Origin: DATKQI01 sp035532755
GTDB lineage: Bacteria > Pseudomonadota > Alphaproteobacteria > Acetobacterales > Acetobacteraceae
Assembly (NCBI GenBank): GCA_035532755.1
Contig: DATKQI010000277.1
Location: 1-26,542, forward strand
Direction of reading: 5' to 3'
DNA length: 26,542 nt
How positions within the stretch are numbered: the stretch's first letter is position 1; each line of letters begins with the position of its first letter. Below, one piece after another: positions 7,792 to 16,151 of the stretch. Below the pieces are notes generated by a model. It was not told where the DNA came from, did not search any database, and saw only the letters and a program-made list of their open reading frames with translations. A program made the position numbers and the translations under genes.

Positions 7792-7829
7792 AATCGACAG
7801 GTGACGGGTACCGGGCTCGTCCGTGCGGC

Positions 7830-7858
7830 TTGCCCGGTATGGCCACCGCCTCTACGGT
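7830..7858 (+). promoter_or_regulatory. Possible pyrH promoter
   Basis: TTGCCC (7830-7835) and TACGGT (7853-7858) are separated by 17 bases. They lie after the tsf hairpin and 44 bases before the pyrH ATG. The match is moderate; the position in a 155-base gap is the main support. Confidence 0.3.
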
Positions 7859-7902
7859 GCCGGCCGCGAGCAGTCACATTCTATCTTCATGAAGCGGGTT
7901 CC

Positions 7903-8625
7903 ATGGGCGATCAGCCGATCTACCGGCGCGTACTGCTGAAGATCTCCGGCGAAGCGCTGATGGGGCGGCGGGAGTACGGGCTCGATACCGAGACGGTGGT
8001 GAAGATCGCCGCCGATGTGCGGGATGTCGCCGCGCTGGGTGCCGAGGTTTGCCTCGTGATCGGCGGCGGCAACATCTTCCGCGGCGTCTCGGCGGCGGCC
8101 AGTGGCATGGACCGGGCGCAAGCCGACTACATGGGCATGCTCGCCACGGTGATGAACGCGCTGGGGATGCAGAACGCGCTGGAGAAGCTCGGCGTGCCGA
8201 CGCGGGTGCAATCGGCGATCCCGATGTCGAGCGTGTGCGAACCCTATATCCGCCGCCGGGCCGAGCGGCATATGGAGAAGGGGCGGGTGGTGATCTTCGC
8301 CGCCGGCACCGGCAACCCGTTCTTCACCACCGACACCGCGGCCGCGCTGCGGGCGGCCGAGATGCGGTGCGATGCGCTGCTGAAGGGCACGCAGGTCGAT
8401 GGCGTCTATACCGCCGATCCGCGCAAGCATCCGGGGGCGGAGCGGTTCCAGCAGTTGTCGTACCTGGATGTGCTCTCGCGTGACCTGTCGGTGATGGATG
8501 CCGCCGCGATCAGCCTGGCGCGCGAGAACGGGCTGCCGATCGTGGTGTTCAACATCCACGCGCCGGGCGCGTTCGCGGCCGTGATGCGTGGCGAGGGGCT
8601 GTTCACGCGGATTGTCGAACAATGA
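7903..8625 (+). CDS. pyrH: UMP kinase
   Basis: The enzyme phosphorylates UMP to UDP in pyrimidine nucleotide synthesis and belongs to the amino acid kinase fold. The 240-residue protein has the N-terminal RVLLKISGEALMG (Lys13), the glycine loop IGGGNIFRG at 53-61, the GTGNPFFTTDTAAALRA block that recognises the nucleotide, and VDGVYTADPRKHP. The start is the ATG at 7903; its ribosome site is weak (GAAGCGGG). An ATG at 7889 is out of frame. frr follows after 10 bases, in the order found in most bacteria. Confidence 0.97.
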   Translation: MGDQPIYRRVLLKISGEALMGRREYGLDTETVVKIAADVRDVAALGAEVCLVIGGGNIFRGVSAAASGMDRAQADYMGMLATVMNALGMQNALEKLGVPTRVQSAIPMSSVCEPYIRRRAERHMEKGRVVIFAAGTGNPFFTTDTAAALRAAEMRCDALLKGTQVDGVYTADPRKHPGAERFQQLSYLDVLSRDLSVMDAAAISLARENGLPIVVFNIHAPGAFAAVMRGEGLFTRIVEQ

Positions 8626-8635
8626 GGAGGGTGCC

Positions 8636-9202
8636 GTGCCGGCCGATCTGAATGCACTGAAGCAGGATTTGACGCGGCGGATGGACGGCGCGCTGGAGAC
8701 GCTGCGCAAGGAGTTCGGCGGGCTGCGCACCGGCCGCGCCAGCCCCGCGCTGCTGGAGCCGGTGCGCGTGGATGCCTACGGCGCGGTGATGCCGCTGCCG
8801 CAGGTGGGCACCATCGCGGTGCCGGAGCCGCGGATGATCACCGTGCAGGTATGGGACCGGGGCCTCGTCAATTCCGTGGTGGCGGCGATCCGCGATGCCG
8901 GCCTGGGCCTCAACCCGATGGCCGATGGGCAGCATGTGCGTGTGCCGATCCCGCAACTGACCGAGGAGCGGCGTGGCGAGCTTGCCAAGGCCGCCGGCCG
9001 TTATGCGGAAGGTGCGCGCGTGGCGATCCGTGGCGTCCGCCGGGACGGCATGGATCAGGTGAAGGCGCTCGAAAAGAAGAGCGAGATCAGCAAGGACGAT
9101 ACGGCCCGCTGGTCCGACGAGGTGCAGAAGCTGACCGACGCCTATATCAAGCGCGTCGACGACAGCTTCGCCGAGAAGGATCGCGAGATCCGTCAGGTGT
9201 GA
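8636..9202 (+). CDS. frr: Ribosome recycling factor
   Basis: RRF splits the post-termination ribosome together with EF-G. The 188-residue product has the usual length. It shows LRTGRASPALLEPV near the N-terminus, the PLPQVGTIAVPEPRMITVQVWD block, and GLNPMADGQHVRVPIPQLTEERR, ending in a basic, helical C-terminus. The start is the GTG at 8636, which follows the strong ribosome site GAGGAGG (8624-8630); no in-frame ATG fits the family N-terminus. The gene sits between pyrH and uppS, as expected. Confidence 0.97.
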   Translation: MPADLNALKQDLTRRMDGALETLRKEFGGLRTGRASPALLEPVRVDAYGAVMPLPQVGTIAVPEPRMITVQVWDRGLVNSVVAAIRDAGLGLNPMADGQHVRVPIPQLTEERRGELAKAAGRYAEGARVAIRGVRRDGMDQVKALEKKSEISKDDTARWSDEVQKLTDAYIKRVDDSFAEKDREIRQV

Positions 9203-9210
9203 GGTCGATC

Positions 9211-9975
9211 GTGCCGGCTTCCGATCCCCGGATGGGGCCGCAGATGCGGCCGGCCGAGGCCGCCGCGGCCGATCCGCCGCCGCGGCATGTGGCAATCATC
9301 ATGGACGGCAACGGCCGCTGGGCCGCCGCGCGCGGCCTGCCGCGCATCGCCGGGCATCGTGCTGGGGCGGCGGCGGTGCGCCGGACGATCGAGGCGGCGA
9401 TCGACCAGGGCGTGCAATGGCTCACGCTTTATGCCTTCAGCAGCGAGAACTGGCGCCGCCCGGCCACCGAGGTCAGCGCGCTCACCGGGCTGCTGCGCCA
9501 CTACCTGCGCAGCGAACTGGCCGAGCTGACCGCGAATGGCGTGCGACTGCGGGTGATCGGCGAGCGCGAGCGGTTCGATGCCGACATCCGCGCCGATCTG
9601 GAGCAGGCGGAGCGCGATACAGCGGTGAACACGCGGCTGAACCTGACGGTGGCGTTGTCCTATGGCGGCAGGGCGGAAATCGTGGCCGCGGCGCGGGCTG
9701 TGGCGGAGGGGGCGCAACGAGGACTGCTTGATCCGCGCGCCCTGGACGAGGCGGCATTCGGCCGCTTGCTGTTCACCGCGGACACGCCGGACCCCGATCT
9801 CGTGATCCGCACCAGCGGAGAGCAGCGGCTGTCGAATTTCCTGCTCTGGCAGTCGGCCTATGCCGAACTGGTGTTTCAGGACGTGTTGTGGCCGGATTTC
9901 GGGGCGCCGCATCTTGCGGCGGCGCTGGCCGAGTTTGCCCGGCGGGAACGGCGGTTCGGTGCCCGTCCGATCTGA
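9211..9975 (+). CDS. uppS: Isoprenyl transferase (undecaprenyl diphosphate synthase)
   Basis: The enzyme condenses isopentenyl diphosphate units onto farnesyl diphosphate to make the C55 lipid carrier for peptidoglycan and LPS. The catalytic motif IIMDGNGRWA has its Asp at residue 32. Further family blocks are GHRAGA, TLYAFSSENWRRP, and the C-terminal PDLVIRTSGEQRLSNFLLWQSAYAE. The GTG at 9211 follows GAGGT at 9201-9205 and gives 254 aa; an ATG at 9232 is the alternative. Its 3' end overlaps cdsA by 17 bases. Confidence 0.96.
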   Translation: MPASDPRMGPQMRPAEAAAADPPPRHVAIIMDGNGRWAAARGLPRIAGHRAGAAAVRRTIEAAIDQGVQWLTLYAFSSENWRRPATEVSALTGLLRHYLRSELAELTANGVRLRVIGERERFDADIRADLEQAERDTAVNTRLNLTVALSYGGRAEIVAAARAVAEGAQRGLLDPRALDEAAFGRLLFTADTPDPDLVIRTSGEQRLSNFLLWQSAYAELVFQDVLWPDFGAPHLAAALAEFARRERRFGARPI

Positions 9976-10657
9976 AGCCGCACGCCGCCGCTGGGGTGAT
10001 CTCGGGCTGCGCCTTCTGTCCGGCGCGGTGCTGATGCCGGTGGCGCTGCTGCTGCTATGGGCCGGCGGCTTGGCCTGGGATCTGCTGGTGCTGCTGGCCG
10101 GTGGCCTGGCCGCGATCGAGTGGGTGCGGCTGTGCCGGCCCCTGCGGCCGAAACGGAGGTGGCCGGTCCTGGCCGCGGGCGTGATCTGCATAGCGCCGGG
10201 CACCATCGCGCTGATATGGCTGCGTACAGGGGCGGCGGGGTTGGCCAACGTGCTGTTCGTCCTGCTGGTGGTCTGGGCCGGCGATATCGGCGCCTATCTG
10301 GCCGGGCGCGCATTCGGCGGCCCGCGGCTGGCGCCACGCATCTCGCCGGGCAAGACGTGGTCTGGCGCCGGTGGCGGATTGCTCGCGGCGATGGCGGTGG
10401 CGTTCGCGTTCGCGTTCGCGGTCTCTCTCGGCCCCGCATGGCGGGCGTTGCCGGTTGCGGCTATCCTGAGCGTGGCCGCCCAGGGCGGTGACCTGATGGA
10501 AAGCGCAATCAAACGCGGCTTTGGCGTGAAGGATTCGGGGCATCTGATCCCGGGCCACGGCGGCGTGCTGGACCGGATTGACGCGCTGCTGACCGCTGCC
10601 CCCCTCGCGGCGTTGCTGGCCCTGCGGCTCGGACATGGAGTGCATTTGTGGCAGTGA
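9959..10657 (+). CDS. cdsA: Phosphatidate cytidylyltransferase
   Basis: CdsA makes CDP-diacylglycerol from phosphatidate and CTP in the inner membrane. The protein (232 aa from the GTG at 9959) has several hydrophobic segments. It carries the full family signature SAIKRGFGVKDSGHLIPGHG followed by GVLDRID near the C-terminus. It is shorter than the 270-285 residues of many homologues, mostly at the N-terminus, so the protein may have fewer membrane segments there. The start is uncertain: the GTG overlaps uppS by 17 bases, and no better start with the right frame was seen. It also overlaps dxr by 10 bases. Confidence 0.92.
   Translation: MPVRSEAARRRWGDLGLRLLSGAVLMPVALLLLWAGGLAWDLLVLLAGGLAAIEWVRLCRPLRPKRRWPVLAAGVICIAPGTIALIWLRTGAAGLANVLFVLLVVWAGDIGAYLAGRAFGGPRLAPRISPGKTWSGAGGGLLAAMAVAFAFAFAVSLGPAWRALPVAAILSVAAQGGDLMESAIKRGFGVKDSGHLIPGHGGVLDRIDALLTAAPLAALLALRLGHGVHLWQ
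10400..10420 (+). repeat. Hexanucleotide tandem repeat inside cdsA
   Basis: GCGTTC is repeated three and a half times in a row and encodes an Ala-Phe run (VAFAFAFAV) in a hydrophobic segment. A gain or loss of one unit would add or remove two residues and keep the frame. Confidence 0.6.
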
Positions 10658-11811
10658 GAACCATCACCGTGCTGGGCAGCACCGGCAGCGTCGGCACCCA
10701 GACGATCGACCTGCTGATGGCGGCGCCGGACGCGTTCGCGGTGCGGGCGCTCATCGGCGGCCGCAACGTGCCGCTGCTGGCGGAGCAGGCGCGAGGGTTG
10801 CGGGCCGAGCTTGCGGTGATCAGCGACCCGGCGCTGCTGGCCCCGCTGCGCGCGGCCCTGGCCGGCACGCCCATCCGCACCGCCGCCGGCGAGGCGGCCG
10901 TGATCGAGGCCGCGGCGATGCCGGCCGACTGGACCATGGCGGCGATCACCGGGGCGGCCGGGCTCGCGCCCACATTGTCCGCCATCCGGCGGGGCGGGGC
11001 GATCGCGCTCGCCAACAAGGAGGCGCTGGTCTGCGCGGGCGATCTGATGATGCGGGCGGTGCAGCAGGCCGGGGTGACCCTGCTGCCGGTCGATTCCGAG
11101 CACAACGCCATCTTCCAGGCGCTGGAGACAGCCAATCGCGGCGCCGTCGAAAAAATCGTGCTGACAGCCTCGGGCGGCCCGTTCCGCACCGCAAGCCTTG
11201 AGGAGATGCGTGCGGCGACGCCGGAGAGGGCGCTGCGCCACCCGATATGGTCGATGGGGGCGAAGATCAGCATCGATTCCGCCACCATGATGAACAAGGG
11301 GCTGGAGCTGATCGAAGCGGCGCGGCTGTTCGGGCTGCCCGAGACCGCGATCGACGTGCTGGTTCATCCGCAATCGGTGGTGCATGGCATGGTCTGCTAT
11401 GCTGACGGCAGCGTGCTGGCGCAGATGGGCGCGCCGGACATGCGCATCCCCATCGCCCATGCGCTCGCCTGGCCGGCGCGGATGCCGACGCGCGCGCCGC
11501 GGCTCGACCTGGCGGCGCTCGCGCAGCTTGATTTCGCCGCTCCCGATCTCGTGCGCTTCCCGGCGCTGCGCCTGGCGCGGGATGCCTTGCGTGCGGGTGG
11601 TGGTGCCCCCACACTGCTGAACGCGGCGAACGAGGTGGCGGTGGCGGCGTTCCTGGAACGCCGGATCGGGTTCCTGGACATCGCGGCCACGGTGGAGCAG
11701 GTGCTGGCCATGCTGGGAACGCCGCCTGCCGATACGCTGGGTGCCGTGCTGGAACTGGATCGCGCCGCCCGCGATGCCGCGCAGCGGATCGTCGGCGATC
11801 GCGCCGCCTGA
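10648..11811 (+). CDS. dxr: 1-deoxy-D-xylulose 5-phosphate reductoisomerase
   Basis: DXR makes 2-C-methylerythritol 4-phosphate, the first committed step of the non-mevalonate isoprenoid pathway. The 387-residue protein shows the NADPH loop GSTGSVGTQTIDLL at 9-22, ANKEALVCAG, the metal-site VDSEHNAIFQ, ASGGPF, the flexible-loop block HPIWSMGAKISIDSATMMNK, and NAANEVAVAAFL near the C-terminus. The GTG at 10648 has GGAG 7 bases before it and overlaps the cdsA stop by 10 bases. With uppS in the same operon, it ties isoprenoid supply to lipid-carrier synthesis. Confidence 0.97.
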   Translation: MAVRTITVLGSTGSVGTQTIDLLMAAPDAFAVRALIGGRNVPLLAEQARGLRAELAVISDPALLAPLRAALAGTPIRTAAGEAAVIEAAAMPADWTMAAITGAAGLAPTLSAIRRGGAIALANKEALVCAGDLMMRAVQQAGVTLLPVDSEHNAIFQALETANRGAVEKIVLTASGGPFRTASLEEMRAATPERALRHPIWSMGAKISIDSATMMNKGLELIEAARLFGLPETAIDVLVHPQSVVHGMVCYADGSVLAQMGAPDMRIPIAHALAWPARMPTRAPRLDLAALAQLDFAAPDLVRFPALRLARDALRAGGGAPTLLNAANEVAVAAFLERRIGFLDIAATVEQVLAMLGTPPADTLGAVLELDRAARDAAQRIVGDRAA

Positions 11812-11826
11812 AGGAGGCCGCCCAAG

Positions 11827-12936
11827 ATGCACGCGATCCCGGATCTGCTGCGTACCGTCGTCTCCTTCGCGGTGGTGCTGGGCATCCTGGTGTTCGTCCA
11901 TGAATCCGGCCATTACCTGGCCGCCCGTTGGCGCGGGGTGCATGTCGAGGCGTTTTCGATCGGCTTCGGCCGGGCTTTGGCCTCCTGGACCGATCGGCAT
12001 GGCACGATATGGAAAGTGGCCTGGATTCCGCTGGGCGGCTACGTGAAGCTGCACGGGCAGGAACGGCCGGAGGATGTGGGCCCCGAGGAACGGGCACGGT
12101 GGCTGCCCGGGCGCACATTTCATGAAAAAACAGTTGGTTCCCGGGCGATCGTGGTAGCTGCTGGCCCGGCGGCGAACTTCATCCTGGCCATCGTTCTGTT
12201 CAGCCTGCTGTTCGCGACCGCCGGACAACCGGTGGCGCAGCCGGTGGTGGGGCAGGTTCTGCCGCACTCGGCCGCCGCGGCGGCGCATCTGCGGGCCGGC
12301 GATCGCATCATCGCGATCGACGGTACCGCCGTGAAGACCTTCGCGGATATTCAGCATGCGGTCGAACCGCGGCCCGCCAGCATGCTTGCCGTCACTCTGC
12401 TCCGCGACGGCAAGACCGTGCATCTGCAATTGAAAACCGGCGTGAGCAAGGCCGCCGGAGTGCGGATCGGCGTGCTGGGCATCGCCGCTGGCGCCACGAG
12501 CTTCCATCGCATGGGCCCGGTCGCCGCCGTGGCGGCGGGCTTCGGGCAGACCTGGCAGATCACCCGGCAGACGGTGGTGGGCCTGTGGCAGATGATCGAC
12601 GGCCAGCGCGGCACCGGCGAGCTGGGTGGGCCGCTGCGCATCGCCCAATTGTCCGGACAGGTGGCGCAACTGGGGCTGGCGAGCCTCGTATCCTTTATCG
12701 CCGTTCTGTCGATCAACCTGGGGTTGATCAACCTGTTCCCCATTCCTGTGCTGGACGGCGGCCATCTGCTGTTCTATCTGGCCGAGGCGTTGCGGGGCCG
12801 GCCGATTCCGCCACGGGCGCAGGAAATGGGCTTTCGTGCCGGGCTTGCGTTGCTGCTCGGGCTGTTCGTCTTCGCGACCTGGAACGATCTGGCCCATCTG
12901 GGGCTGGTGCACTGGGTGGCGCGGCTGATCGGCTGA
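11827..12936 (+). CDS. rseP: Site-2 intramembrane metalloprotease RseP/MmpA
   Basis: This zinc protease cleaves membrane substrates such as anti-sigma factors and signal-peptide remnants. The 369-residue protein has the zinc motif VHESGHY in the first membrane segment (His25, Glu26, His29). A central PDZ domain begins near AQPVVGQVLPHSAAAAAHLRAGDRI. The third zinc ligand is in LFPIPVLDGGH (Asp310), followed by a last hydrophobic segment. Only one PDZ domain is clear, as in Caulobacter MmpA, against two in E. coli RseP. A strong ribosome site, AAGGAGG, precedes the ATG. Its position just before bamA is the usual one. Confidence 0.96.
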   Translation: MHAIPDLLRTVVSFAVVLGILVFVHESGHYLAARWRGVHVEAFSIGFGRALASWTDRHGTIWKVAWIPLGGYVKLHGQERPEDVGPEERARWLPGRTFHEKTVGSRAIVVAAGPAANFILAIVLFSLLFATAGQPVAQPVVGQVLPHSAAAAAHLRAGDRIIAIDGTAVKTFADIQHAVEPRPASMLAVTLLRDGKTVHLQLKTGVSKAAGVRIGVLGIAAGATSFHRMGPVAAVAAGFGQTWQITRQTVVGLWQMIDGQRGTGELGGPLRIAQLSGQVAQLGLASLVSFIAVLSINLGLINLFPIPVLDGGHLLFYLAEALRGRPIPPRAQEMGFRAGLALLLGLFVFATWNDLAHLGLVHWVARLIG

Positions 12937-13039
12937 AGGGCCGGGTAGCAGGCGGGGAGGCGGGCCGCTATGCTCGGTGATTGCGGTTCAAGGACAGGGC
13001 CGAACGGATTTCGTTCGGGCGTTTGGGAGGGTCAGGCTT
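12937..13039 (+). promoter_or_regulatory. rseP-bamA gap with a small hairpin
   Basis: This gap holds a possible -10 box, TATGCT (12969-12974), without a convincing -35. It also has a perfect 7-base hairpin, CCGAACG-GATTT-CGTTCGG (13000-13018), just upstream of GGGAGG (13025-13030). The hairpin is in the leader only if bamA starts at the TTG at 13040. Confidence 0.3.
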
Positions 13040-15391
13040 TTGCTTCGGATACGCGCTGCGCTCATTGCCATTGCGTGCCTGCTGCTTGTGATCCTTCCAC
13101 CTGCTGCCGATGCGCAGAGCGGTGATTCACAGGCCAGCCTTCCCGCGGGCACCGAACTGGCCGCTGCCGCCGTCGCGCAACCCGGCGGCACGATCGCGGC
13201 GATCAAGATCGAGGGCAACCAGCGCATCGAGGACGGTACCATCCTGTCCTACATGCTGGTTGCGCCCGGCGACCCGTTCGATCAGGCGCGGCTCGACCGC
13301 AGCCTCAAGACGCTCTACGCGACCGGCCTGTTCAAGGACGTGACGCTGCTGCGCCAGGGCGATACGCTGGTGGTGAAGGTGGCGGAGAACCCGATCGTGG
13401 ATCGGGTGGCCTATGAAGGCAACCATCTGCTGACCAACAAGATCCTCGATGGCATTGTCCAGCTTCGTTCGCGCGCGGTGTATACCGCGGCCGCTACCGA
13501 GGCGGATCGCAAGCGCATCCTGGATGCCTACGCGCGGCGTGGCCACTACTCCGCTACCGTCGTGCCGAAGACCATCCCGCGTTCGGACAACCGCGTGGAT
13601 GTGGTGTTCGCCATCAATGAGGGGCAGGCGGCGTTCATCAGCCGCGTGGCTTTCGTCGGCAACCGGCATTTCGGCGAAAGCCAACTGAAGGACGTGATCA
13701 GCAGCCGGCAGCACTATTGGTACATGTTCTTCTCAACGGCCGACGAATATCAGCCGGAGCGCCTGAAGTTCGACGAGGAACTGCTGAAGCGTTTCTACTA
13801 CAAGAACGGCTATATCGATTTCCGGGTCGTCAGCGCGAATGCGGAGCTGGCGCCGGACCGTAAATCCTTCTTCGTGACCTATACGCTGCACGAGGGCGCG
13901 CGGTACCGACTGTCCAAGGTTTCGGTGGTGTCCCATCTGCGGCACCTGACGGACCAGCAACTGCTGCCGATGGTGGGCCTGCACACCGGCGAGTGGTATG
14001 ACGGCGATGCCGTCGAGCGCGCGGTGAAGAAGATTTCCACCGCCGTGCAGAACATGGGCCACGCCTTCGTGGTGGTGAATCCGCGGATCGTGCGCCATCG
14101 CAAGACGCATACGGTGGATCTGGCGTTCAACGTGGACCAGGGGCCGCGGGTCTTCGTTCAGCAGATCCATATCACCGGCAACACCCGCACCGAGGATTCG
14201 GTGGTTCGCCGGCAGTTCCAACTGGCCGAGGGAGACGCGTTCAACGCCGAACGGATCCGCCAATCCCGCCAGAATCTTCAGGATCTGGGATATTTCAAGA
14301 GCGTCGATATCACCACCTTCCCCGGCACCTCGCCTGATCGGGTGGTGCTGAACACCAAGGTGCAGGAAGAAGCGACGGGCGAGCTTACACTGGGCGGCGG
14401 CTATTCGACCGATATCGGACTGCTGGCGAACGTGGGGCTGCGCGAGAAGAACCTGCTGGGCACCGGCATCGATGCCGGGATCAGCGGCGTGCTGGCGCAG
14501 AAGGCGAGCCAGATCGACCTGTCGGTGACCAATCCGTACCTGTTCGGCCGCAACCTGCTGGGTGGGATCGACGTCTTCCGCACGGTCAACGACAACCAGA
14601 GCATTTCTCAGTACGACGAGGCGCGCACCGGCTTCACCCTGCGGCTGGGCTATGATTTCAACCAGCATCTGCGCCAGACATTGGCCTATTCGCTGATCCA
14701 GCGAGACGTGTACAACGTTCAGCCGACGGCCAGCCTGTATGTGAAGGACGAAGCGGGCAACAGCCTGCTGTCTCAGATCGGGCAGACATTGACGCTGGAT
14801 TATCGCGACAGCCGCATCAACCCGCATCGCGGCTTCGTGCTGCGCTTCGGCACCGATTTCGCGGGGATCGGCGGCGATGCGCGGTTCGTGCGTACCCGGC
14901 TGGATGGATCGTACTACATTCCGCTCGACGCCTTCACCGGCAACAGCAAATGGGGCATCTCTCTCTCCGCGGGCACCGGCTATCTGTTCACGCTGGGCCG
15001 GCAGGAAAAGATCATCGACAATTTCTTCCTGGGCGGCGCGAGCCTTCGCGGCTTCCAGGATGGTGGTGTCGGCCCGCATGACGTGGCGACCGGGGACAGC
15101 CTGGGCGGGCGGTTTTTCTATACCCAGTCCACCGAGCTGCATTTTCCGCTGCCGCTGCCGAAGGATCTGGGCATCAGCGGGCGCGCCTTCGTCGATATCG
15201 GGTCGCTCTCCGACGTCAGCAGCCAGTTCGGGCCGGTGTACAGCAACCCGTCGCCTCGTGTGGGCGTTGGTGTGGGCATCTCCTGGAATACGCCGTTCGG
15301 ATTGATCAACATCGATGTTGCCGATCCGATCGTGAAATACAAAGACGATCAGACTCAGGTCTTCCGCTTCGGTTTTGGCACGAGGTTCTAG
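13040..15391 (+). CDS. bamA: Outer membrane protein assembly factor BamA
   Basis: BamA is the core of the machine that folds beta-barrel proteins into the outer membrane. From the TTG at 13040 (783 aa) it has a compact signal peptide, MLRIRAALIAIACLLLVILP, with a likely cut after ADA at 25. POTRA domains start near residue 51 (IAAIKIEGNQRI) and repeat as VDRVAYEGNHLL, ISRVAFVGNRHF, LSKVSVVSHLRH and VQQIHITGNTRT, five in all. A 16-strand surface-antigen barrel follows, with GGASLRGFQDGG and the closing FRFGFGTRF, whose final Phe is the usual assembly signal. GGGAGG 9 bases before the TTG supports it; an upstream GTG at 12977 would add 21 residues ahead of the signal peptide. Confidence 0.95.
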   Translation: MLRIRAALIAIACLLLVILPPAADAQSGDSQASLPAGTELAAAAVAQPGGTIAAIKIEGNQRIEDGTILSYMLVAPGDPFDQARLDRSLKTLYATGLFKDVTLLRQGDTLVVKVAENPIVDRVAYEGNHLLTNKILDGIVQLRSRAVYTAAATEADRKRILDAYARRGHYSATVVPKTIPRSDNRVDVVFAINEGQAAFISRVAFVGNRHFGESQLKDVISSRQHYWYMFFSTADEYQPERLKFDEELLKRFYYKNGYIDFRVVSANAELAPDRKSFFVTYTLHEGARYRLSKVSVVSHLRHLTDQQLLPMVGLHTGEWYDGDAVERAVKKISTAVQNMGHAFVVVNPRIVRHRKTHTVDLAFNVDQGPRVFVQQIHITGNTRTEDSVVRRQFQLAEGDAFNAERIRQSRQNLQDLGYFKSVDITTFPGTSPDRVVLNTKVQEEATGELTLGGGYSTDIGLLANVGLREKNLLGTGIDAGISGVLAQKASQIDLSVTNPYLFGRNLLGGIDVFRTVNDNQSISQYDEARTGFTLRLGYDFNQHLRQTLAYSLIQRDVYNVQPTASLYVKDEAGNSLLSQIGQTLTLDYRDSRINPHRGFVLRFGTDFAGIGGDARFVRTRLDGSYYIPLDAFTGNSKWGISLSAGTGYLFTLGRQEKIIDNFFLGGASLRGFQDGGVGPHDVATGDSLGGRFFYTQSTELHFPLPLPKDLGISGRAFVDIGSLSDVSSQFGPVYSNPSPRVGVGVGISWNTPFGLINIDVADPIVKYKDDQTQVFRFGFGTRF

Positions 15392-16143
15392 TGCGATACA
15401 TCCGCTTCCCTTCCGCTGTTTTCATGGCCGCCGCCGTTCTGGCTGCACCGGTTTCAAGTGTTCATGCGCAGCAGGCGCCGCAAAAGGGGCCCGGCTGGTT
15501 CGTGCCTGGCACCCCGAAGCCCCCCGTTGCGCCGCGCCCGGTCGCGGCCGCGCCGGCGCCCGCGCCGAAGCCGCCAGCGGGTCCTGCCATCCCGCAACTG
15601 CCTGCCCTGCCGCACGGCCAGTTGCCGCCGGCCGCCGTGATCGGCGTATTGGGCGTGCCGCAGGTGATGCAGGCCTCCACGGCTGCCCAGGCCGTCGAGA
15701 AGGAGATCGCGAAGCGTCGCGACGCCCTCGCGAAGGATGCGCAAAAGGAGCAGGCAACCTGGCGGGCGATGCAGCAGAAACTGGCATCCGAGCGGAGCAA
15801 GCTGAAGCCCGCAGAGGTCACTGCGCGCGAGAAGGCGCTGCAGGGCCGCATCACCAAGGCGCAGCAGACATTCAGGGACCGTAACCGCCGCGTCCAGGAG
15901 GCCGCGCAGGTCGCCCTGGGGAAGATCGAACGGACATTGATCGCCGTCATCCGGCAAGTGGCGGAAAGCCGGGGGATGAACCTCGTGCTCCACCGGTCTC
16001 AGGTCGCGCTGAACATGAACCAGTTCGACATCACGCAGCAGGTGACTCAGCAGTTGAACAAGATCCTGCCTTCGGTCCCGGTGCCGCCGGATTCCGCGTT
16101 CATCCGAAAGGCCGGTCCGGCGGCGGCCACGGCGAAGAAATAG
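15391..16143 (+). CDS. skp: OmpH/Skp-family periplasmic chaperone
   Basis: Skp-type chaperones hold unfolded outer membrane proteins in the periplasm and hand them to BamA. The 250-residue protein has a signal peptide, MRYIRFPSAVFMAAAVLAA, with a likely cut after VHA near 26. A long Pro/Ala-rich linker covers about 28-80. The OmpH domain follows: the strand AAVIGVLGVPQVMQAS, then a long charged coiled coil (EKEIAKRRDALAKDAQKEQ to about 185), then LVLHRSQVALN. The Pro-rich insert makes it longer than E. coli Skp (161 aa). The GTG start shares its G with the bamA stop (TAGTG), so translation is coupled. Confidence 0.88.
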   Translation: MRYIRFPSAVFMAAAVLAAPVSSVHAQQAPQKGPGWFVPGTPKPPVAPRPVAAAPAPAPKPPAGPAIPQLPALPHGQLPPAAVIGVLGVPQVMQASTAAQAVEKEIAKRRDALAKDAQKEQATWRAMQQKLASERSKLKPAEVTAREKALQGRITKAQQTFRDRNRRVQEAAQVALGKIERTLIAVIRQVAESRGMNLVLHRSQVALNMNQFDITQQVTQQLNKILPSVPVPPDSAFIRKAGPAAATAKK

Positions 16144-16151
16144 GCTCCGTC

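Noticed and set aside
10294..12912. Minus-strand open frame of 872 codons
   Set aside because: It is antisense to cdsA, dxr and rseP, has low-complexity His/Arg/Gln composition and no recognisable motif.
13733..15142. Minus-strand open frame of 469 codons inside bamA
   Set aside because: It is fully antisense to a well-supported gene and shows no motif, so it is a GC-driven shadow.
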